Below are positions 58,601 to 64,000 of a stretch of DNA of 64,000 nt, one piece after another. A program made the translations under genes and the position numbers. The stretch comes from Dastarcus helophoroides (Eukaryota > Arthropoda > Insecta > Coleoptera > Bothrideridae), in contig CM053327.1 of NCBI GenBank assembly GCA_028583605.1, positions 28,880,626-28,944,625 on the forward strand. Reading direction: 5' to 3'. Within the stretch, counting starts at the first letter, position 1; every line of letters begins with the position of its first letter. A model generated the notes under the pieces. That model was not told the DNA's origin. It ran no database searches and was given only the letters and a program-made list of their open reading frames with translations.

Positions 58601-60935
58601 AAAGTCGAATTTTAGGAACAAAATAGATATTAAAAAAGAAGACCAATACAGAGAAGAGTTAAAAAAGTCGAAATTGCGAAAAAAATGCAAATTTTGAAGT
58701 AAAGGTCTAAATTTTGGGAAATAAAAGGTCTTTTGGCCTTAATATATTTTCGTTTGACTACATAAGTCAGAGGTGTGTCTCTTTGACCCATATTTTGTCT
58801 GATTTATCTGATTTAATTTTAAAATAAAATGTTAAATCAGAAATAAAAATTTGTGGCTCTGAAATTCACGAAATCAATTTTTTTTTATTACGGCTGGCTC
58901 TTTCGGTTTAAAAGTTTGCCGACCCCTGGTCTAGTGTAAACGTACCATTAGAATATTTAGAAATTGTCAAAAATTCGAAAAAAAAAATACCTTATTAAAC
59001 TTAGATAGTCAGTGAGCTTACCCGTCAATCCAACTTTTTTGCGGCAAACGGCGCAACGGTTCTTCTTCTTCTTGGCGTCCTTGTCGCCGTCTTTGTCTTC
59101 GTTGCTGGTATCAGACTCGGCCGTTGCCGATGTGACGGGCGATGATGCGTCGTCTGCGGCCACTGCGACTGCGGCGACTGCCGTGGCGACGGCTTCTTGA
59201 TCGGCGGCGACTGCTGCGGCCTACAAATCAAAAAAGAGAAAACGTTAGCGAACAATTTTATGACGAAAACAGATTGACCTGCACTATTGCCTGGTCCATA
59301 CTGGTGGACCACCTGCGGCGGACGCCTGTCGCAGGCGTTGTGGGGGACGTTTCGTCTTTGGGGGCGATTTTATGGAGGTCGCCGGGTAGAGATGAAGGTG
59401 AGGAAACGTCACTGGCAGCGACATTGTCGGAATGGGCGTCTGAATCGTTCACCGTAATCTAAGCCCACAAAAGGAATTGTACATCTTTGAAAAGTGCTTA
59501 CAATGAGCGCTAGTTACCTCAGACTGCATTTTCTGTTAGGTAAAAAAGAACGTCAATCGAATTTTTTTTTGCGTTCTGTCTTACGAGATTTTATTCGGCC
59601 AGAATTATGCTATCTTTTATCAATATAGTTCCAAAAATCTCCTTTTTCGTTAGCAAATTATAAGAAAATAAATTTTAAAATCGTATTATAATTTAGAATA
59701 CTCCAAAATTTAGTAATTAATTAAAATATGATTAAAATTGTGATAACCCACAACACCAGTCATAGTAAATTTTAACAAAAATTGTATTTACTGTTTTTCT
59801 CAAAAAATCTTGCAAAAATACTCCACGTAAAATTAACAATCAGATTGAAGTATCAAAAAATGCAGCGCTGTAGACACTTCTCAAAGAAGTTACCTCTTTA
59901 AGGACAACCTCTTCGGCGGGCAAACATGACGGCGCTGAGATAGAAGTGCGAGGTGATACACCCGTCTGGCTGTGCCGGGAGCCCCGGTCTTTTTCGTTGT
60001 CCTCCGGCTGTTGGTTGGAACTGGCGACATTTTTTAGGTCTCTGCTCGCACTTTTTGACGGTAAATGACTGCGTGACATACTCTGAATTTAGAAGATGAG
60101 ATGACGGAATTGTCAGGCATTTTGACACTGACAACGATCGGCTGTCAAACGCCCGTTGCTCGAGCGACGGCGCCCCGCTACAATCCGTCCATACCGACAA
60201 TGTCGCTACCAAATTTTACATAGAATCATATAATTTTTGCGCTGTGCACTTTGGAATATTTGTGCTTTTTACTACTTACTGTTTTCTGCTTTAGTTGTAT
60301 ATGTGGGATGATAAACTATATAGAAAAAAAATCACATGACCGAATTGAAATGGCGAGTTCGATAATAGAATACATGAAGATGAGAAACGGGGATTGATTA
60401 ATTTTTCTCCTCCAACAATATGATGACATGATGACAACGATCAATTAATTGGGCAAGATCACCGCCAAACATTCAAGCTGATAAACTTTTGGAGAGATTG
60501 GCGGTGCTAGTGCGCAATCTAGTCTACGGATAATATACGACGCGTCCATTCTCGACCGTTCCCATTGCCAATTTTGCAATTTTTTCTTGGGGTCCACGGG
60601 AGGTCGAAAATGAATCGCGTCGCCTTTCCTTACATTAGCAACATCGAAGTTGGTTGTGGTGTGACCGGACGTCGTTAGGTTGAGATGGTTCGTGGTCGTG
60701 GATCCCGTCGTCAGAGCGGCACAATGACTGGATGGTGTGGACGTTGGAAGTTGTTGTTTCTTCTTAAGGGCTTCCTGTAGATTAAAAAAGTAGAAGGTTA
60801 AATCGAATTCGAAGATAGATGGGTGCAAGGCATTACCTTATAGCAAAGTGAGCACAGTCCATCAGTGGCCGGACTACCGTAGAAACCACATCCGGAACGG
60901 CAGAGCGTTTGCATTTGATTCGATTCGCGCTCCAT
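55622..60935 (-). CDS. A20/AN1 zinc-finger protein, ZFAND5/6-like
   Basis: Seven coding exons on the minus strand: 60935-60837, 60774-60634, 60082-59894, 59532-59518, 59458-59279, 59220-59022 and 55770-55622. All junctions are GT-AG and in phase (phase 0, except phase 1 at the last intron). The product is about 323 residues. The A20 finger is at the start (C12, C16, C28, C31; [17 protein letters not shown]). The AN1 finger is near the end (C264, C267, C278, C280, C285, H288, H294, C296), split by the last intron. The C-terminus reads [13 protein letters not shown], a family hallmark. Relatives bind ubiquitin through A20 and act in proteasome and stress signalling. The linker (34-263) is longer than usual, Ser/Thr-rich with an Ala-rich stretch (209-230). 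The 59518-59532 exon is only 15 bases. TTGTTTTAG at 61049 suggests an upstream 5' UTR exon. Confidence 0.93.
56010..58928 (+). mobile_element. hAT-like element in the last intron of the A20/AN1 gene
   Basis: It begins CAGGGGTCGGCAAACTGTGG and ends AAAGTTTGCCGACCCCTG. GTCTAGTG stands directly before (56002-56009) and after (58929-58936), an exact 8-bp duplication. The termini match the copy at 27473-31118 in opposite orientation. The interior is purine-rich TCGAAATTT-type repeat, with no transposase. It accounts for about 2.9 kb of the 3.25-kb intron. Confidence 0.88.
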
Positions 60936-61048
60936 GGCGACGATCCCCTAATTTGCAACGAATTCTTCCTCAAAAGTTAATGTCCCTCCAGGCCCGTGAT
61001 AATTTGGACACTCTGTCACGAGTATGCCCCTGAAGATCGGTGACCTCG
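60936..61048 (-). other. 5' UTR part of the A20/AN1 first coding exon
   Basis: The minus strand has TGTTTCCTTGTTTTAG ending at 61049, a good 3' splice site, followed by 113 bases without an in-frame stop problem, then the ATG at 60935. An upstream non-coding exon beyond 61049 is inferred but not located. Confidence 0.55.
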
Positions 61049-62555
61049 CTAAAACAAGGAAACAATCACTTGGTACCATCACTATTGTAAACGATTAACA
61101 ATCTAAATTATGACGAAATTTAAGCTTAAATTGAATTTCAAAAATTTTTCAATTGTGAACTAGGAATTTTTTATGAAGACTCTTAATTTAAAACAATCGA
61201 AGATAAAGTACGGAAAAACAAGGGGAGGACTCATCTGATTAAATCCCATTTTATTGGAATGAGTTCAACTGCCAAAAATTCGCTTTGTTTATTTCAGAAA
61301 ACATTGCGCATTGCAATTTTAATTGTAAATAAATAACAAAAAACTTATCCACGTGCTAATGTTTCTACTTCCTGATCTAGAGAGGTCACAGACGCAATTT
61401 TACGTAAATAGGTATACTAATAGCGGCGATACCGATTCTGTTTATTTCACCCAAGGTCGGCAAGCGACCTTACAATTTTCATAAAACCTATAGAATTTCA
61501 AATCAAAATTCACATGATAAAAGCGTAGTTCATATCAATATTAAATTTAGTATATTTAATATATTCAAATTAAAAAGGATAAAAACCTTATAACTCAACG
61601 AAATATCAGGTCAACGAAGTTATATTCAAATGATGACACAGGTCCACAAAAAAAAACGTGGTGTGTGTTGAAAGTCAGACTATAATTTTCTAGGGTATTT
61701 TTTCCCGCTGAACACGAATCTGAAGAACTCAAAAAACCGATAAAAGTGACGATACTTTTATAGGTTTTAAAGGTTTTTCTCCATCATTTGCTCACTGACT
61801 AGATTCTTATTCAACTTTTGAGAAAAAGGTCAACAACTTAAGTTTTATCAATGAAGAACATCGAAATTAAATTAGAAATGTTGCGGAAACCATAAAAAAA
61901 TAAAAATTAAAATAAACTTTATTCGAGAAAGAGATCAAAATTTGGAAAACAAAATTGACATTTTGAAATAAAAAAGTCTAAACAGACTAGATTTCGAGTT
62001 TAAAAATAAAATTTTGATAAAACTATCTCACTAGGAATTTCCGAAATAAAAGTCGAAACTAAATAATTATTTCTCAAAATGTCAATACAAACCCGAAATA
62101 TTGTAATATTTCTATAAGTGTTAGTGTTTTTTTTATAATTGCACTTCGCTGTTTAGGGAATTAAAATGTTTTTTTAATAATTTATGACTCGAACCCCATT
62201 CTTATTTCAGTATTAGAGGGTGTTCATCTCTACTGTTTGAGGGTTGAAGTGGTAATATTAGAAACGGAAAAAACTGAATACAGCCACATACGTTTTCGTC
62301 TACAATCGTTTAATTTTTAGTTAAGTTACGCCAATAATGTTGGGAATCGCTTTACGTACGCATTCGCAAGTGTTGACGTTTGTGCGTCATTAGATCTACG
62401 CGATGCTTTTGCAATGCACGGGTTAAAATTGAACAAAGAGAAAAACAACTCGAAAATATTTACAAACTTTCTGAACGGATAATTGATTAAAGCACACGCA
62501 TTTACTTTTAATAAATATACAATTTTTTGAACGCACTTCATTAATGTAGAGTTCT
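61049..62555. other. Upstream region of the A20/AN1 gene
   Basis: It should contain the start of the transcript and possibly a 5' exon, but no site can be chosen by eye. From about 61790 to 62090 it is AT-rich degenerate repeat. Confidence 0.4.
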
Positions 62556-62559
62556 TTAA

Positions 62560-62798
62560 CCTTTTCGCGCCGAAGACCGTATATTCCAGTGTTAAAAAAA
62601 TGTGACAAATAGTCGAAGACTGTATTTATCCAAATTATATTTTTAATTTAGTGCAATATTCTTGTAGAGACACCGATTATCGTACTTTTCCCGTAAGTAT
62701 ATACTATAACGACGAAGACCACACGATTCCTCAAACCACGAAAACTGCGCGCCTTATGGGCATACTTAAAAATAGGAAAATAGCACGTCGCGAAAGGG
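62560..62798. mobile_element. piggyBac-like MITE flanked by TTAA
   Basis: The ends are CCTTTTCGCGCCG and, inverted, CCCTTTCGCGACG, 239 bp apart, with TTAA on each side (62556-62559 and 62799-62802). TTAA targets and CCCTTTCGCG-type ends fit piggyBac-derived short elements common in insects. No coding capacity. Confidence 0.7.
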
Positions 62799-62802
62799 TT
62801 AA

Positions 62803-64000
62803 AAACCATTTCAAGTATAATACATGAGAAGAACTAATTGACAGAAGGCATGTTGTAAATTACTTCATAAACTCGCTATACATTGGAATTTAGCGCAACA
62901 TTCACATATATCATAACCTCACCTTTGGTTACTTCTAAAGTTTAAGTCTTTAAATGCTAGTAAGTACTAAAAACAATTTTTCCAGGAACTTACAAGATGT
63001 ATTTAAAAAAATGCGGAAACGACATATAAAAGAATCTTTTTCCAAATCTCTGAGGTAAACAAAGCCTCAAACTTGATATTTGACATATCAAAAGTATCAA
63101 GCATCGATATGCATTCTGATTTTGTCTGTAGGTTATACTCCTTTGGTAACTTTTTTATTTTGAACCCACATTATTGACAGGGCGTTATTAACGCACAAGA
63201 AAAGAATTGAAATGTGCAGCGCTTTCTATAGTTGAACGTACACACTTGAGCATTTACCAAAATCAACCGTTATACATTCACAATATTAATTAATTAGGCG
63301 TGTGTAAAAACACATTTTTGTTGTGGGCTAATTGCAAAAAAGTACCAAGTCAGTTTGGTCGAAGTATGCGCTGCATTGTGTAGATAATGTTAAATTTCGG
63401 AGAAAGGATAACAGAATGTAGGTCGCACAATAATTAGCTACACGAATAAAAACGAAAATGACACAAAATTAAAATAATTAAGGATACCGCGCGGGGAACT
63501 GTAACAAGAAAAAATTAAACTTGAGACCAATTAGAGTTTTTTAAACTTTACAAACAACGAAAGGCCAAGATTGGAATACGACTTAAATAAAAAAACCAAG
63601 ACAAAGGTCTACTTAGTTCTCGAATTTTTTTCTTATAAATTCAAATTTTCAAAAAAAGTGGAAATTTTGAAAAGTAACCGAAATTACCAACAAAAAACCG
63701 AAATTGTCGACCAAAACCGAAATTCCCAAATTTACAAAACGGTCGACATTGTCAAAAAAAAAGCAAAACTTCCGGAGAAAGCCAAAATTTTAAAACAAGG
63801 TCGACATTTTCAAAAAAAAATAGTCGAAGTATATTAAACATTCAAAATTTTTAAAAAAGTACAATTTTCCAAAATAATCACGCCATATAGAAGAAAAAAA
63901 ATATATAAAAATTTTGAAAAACAAAAGAATGAAATGTTTAAAAAAACTGTGAATTTTGGAAAGATCGAAATTATTAAAAAGTCGAAATTTCGAAGTCAAA
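62803..64000. other. Intergenic; AT-rich repeat at the end
   Basis: 62803-63560 is non-repetitive with no exon. From 63580 to the end the purine-rich TCGAAATTT-type repeat returns, so the window stops inside such a block. Confidence 0.45.

Noticed and set aside
59012..59462. Plus-strand ORFs of 62-106 residues, Arg/Leu- or Ser/Ala-rich
   Set aside because: They are opposite to exons of the A20/AN1 gene, whose splice sites and zinc-finger residues are clear on the minus strand.

Overview
The window looks like nuclear DNA of an insect. Its genes are split by GT-AG introns, several about 50 bases long, in a very AT-rich background full of insect-type transposons. A beetle is possible, but nothing here proves the order. 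Only two genes look like ordinary host genes, both near the right end, and they converge. One (47556-51976, +, five coding exons, about 1,330 residues) encodes a chaoptin/artichoke-type leucine-rich-repeat membrane protein. The other (60935 down to 55622, -, seven coding exons, about 323 residues) encodes an A20/AN1 zinc-finger protein of the ZFAND5/6 type. Its exons include a 15-base microexon, and its last intron is mostly a hAT insertion.

The rest is layered mobile DNA. Region 1-7.9 kb holds a 3.4-kb foldback and several copies of a short repeat. Region 8.9-21 kb holds decayed non-LTR retroelements, including a chimeric RT/RNase H-like fusion seen at two sites. It also holds a 2.5-kb element with 500-bp inverted repeats and a spliced ORF. 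Region 23.9-31.1 kb has a duplicated transposase remnant, hAT insertions with readable target duplications and a Tc1/mariner-like pseudogene. Region 37.4-46.7 kb stacks a mariner pseudogene, a Harbinger-like MITE with a hAT element inside it, and a ~740-bp tandem array split by a palindromic Penelope-like element. Much of the remaining non-coding sequence is a degenerate, pyrimidine/purine-skewed repeat built on the core TCGAAATTT. It fills the interiors of several unrelated elements.

The most interesting signal is a recurring hammerhead-like RNA motif: stem I, CTGAAGA, stem II, GAAA, a very short stem III, then a UH-type site and the stem I partner. It occurs in a dispersed short repeat (3.3, 7.1, 7.8 and 37.4 kb) and, with different stem sequences, in both arms of the Penelope-like palindrome near 44 kb. 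Hammerhead motifs are known from Penelope-like retroelements. The same one-base insertion before stem II in both sequence types suggests a shared design, but activity is unproven. All calls were made by eye; transposon family names rest on termini, target duplications and short protein motifs.
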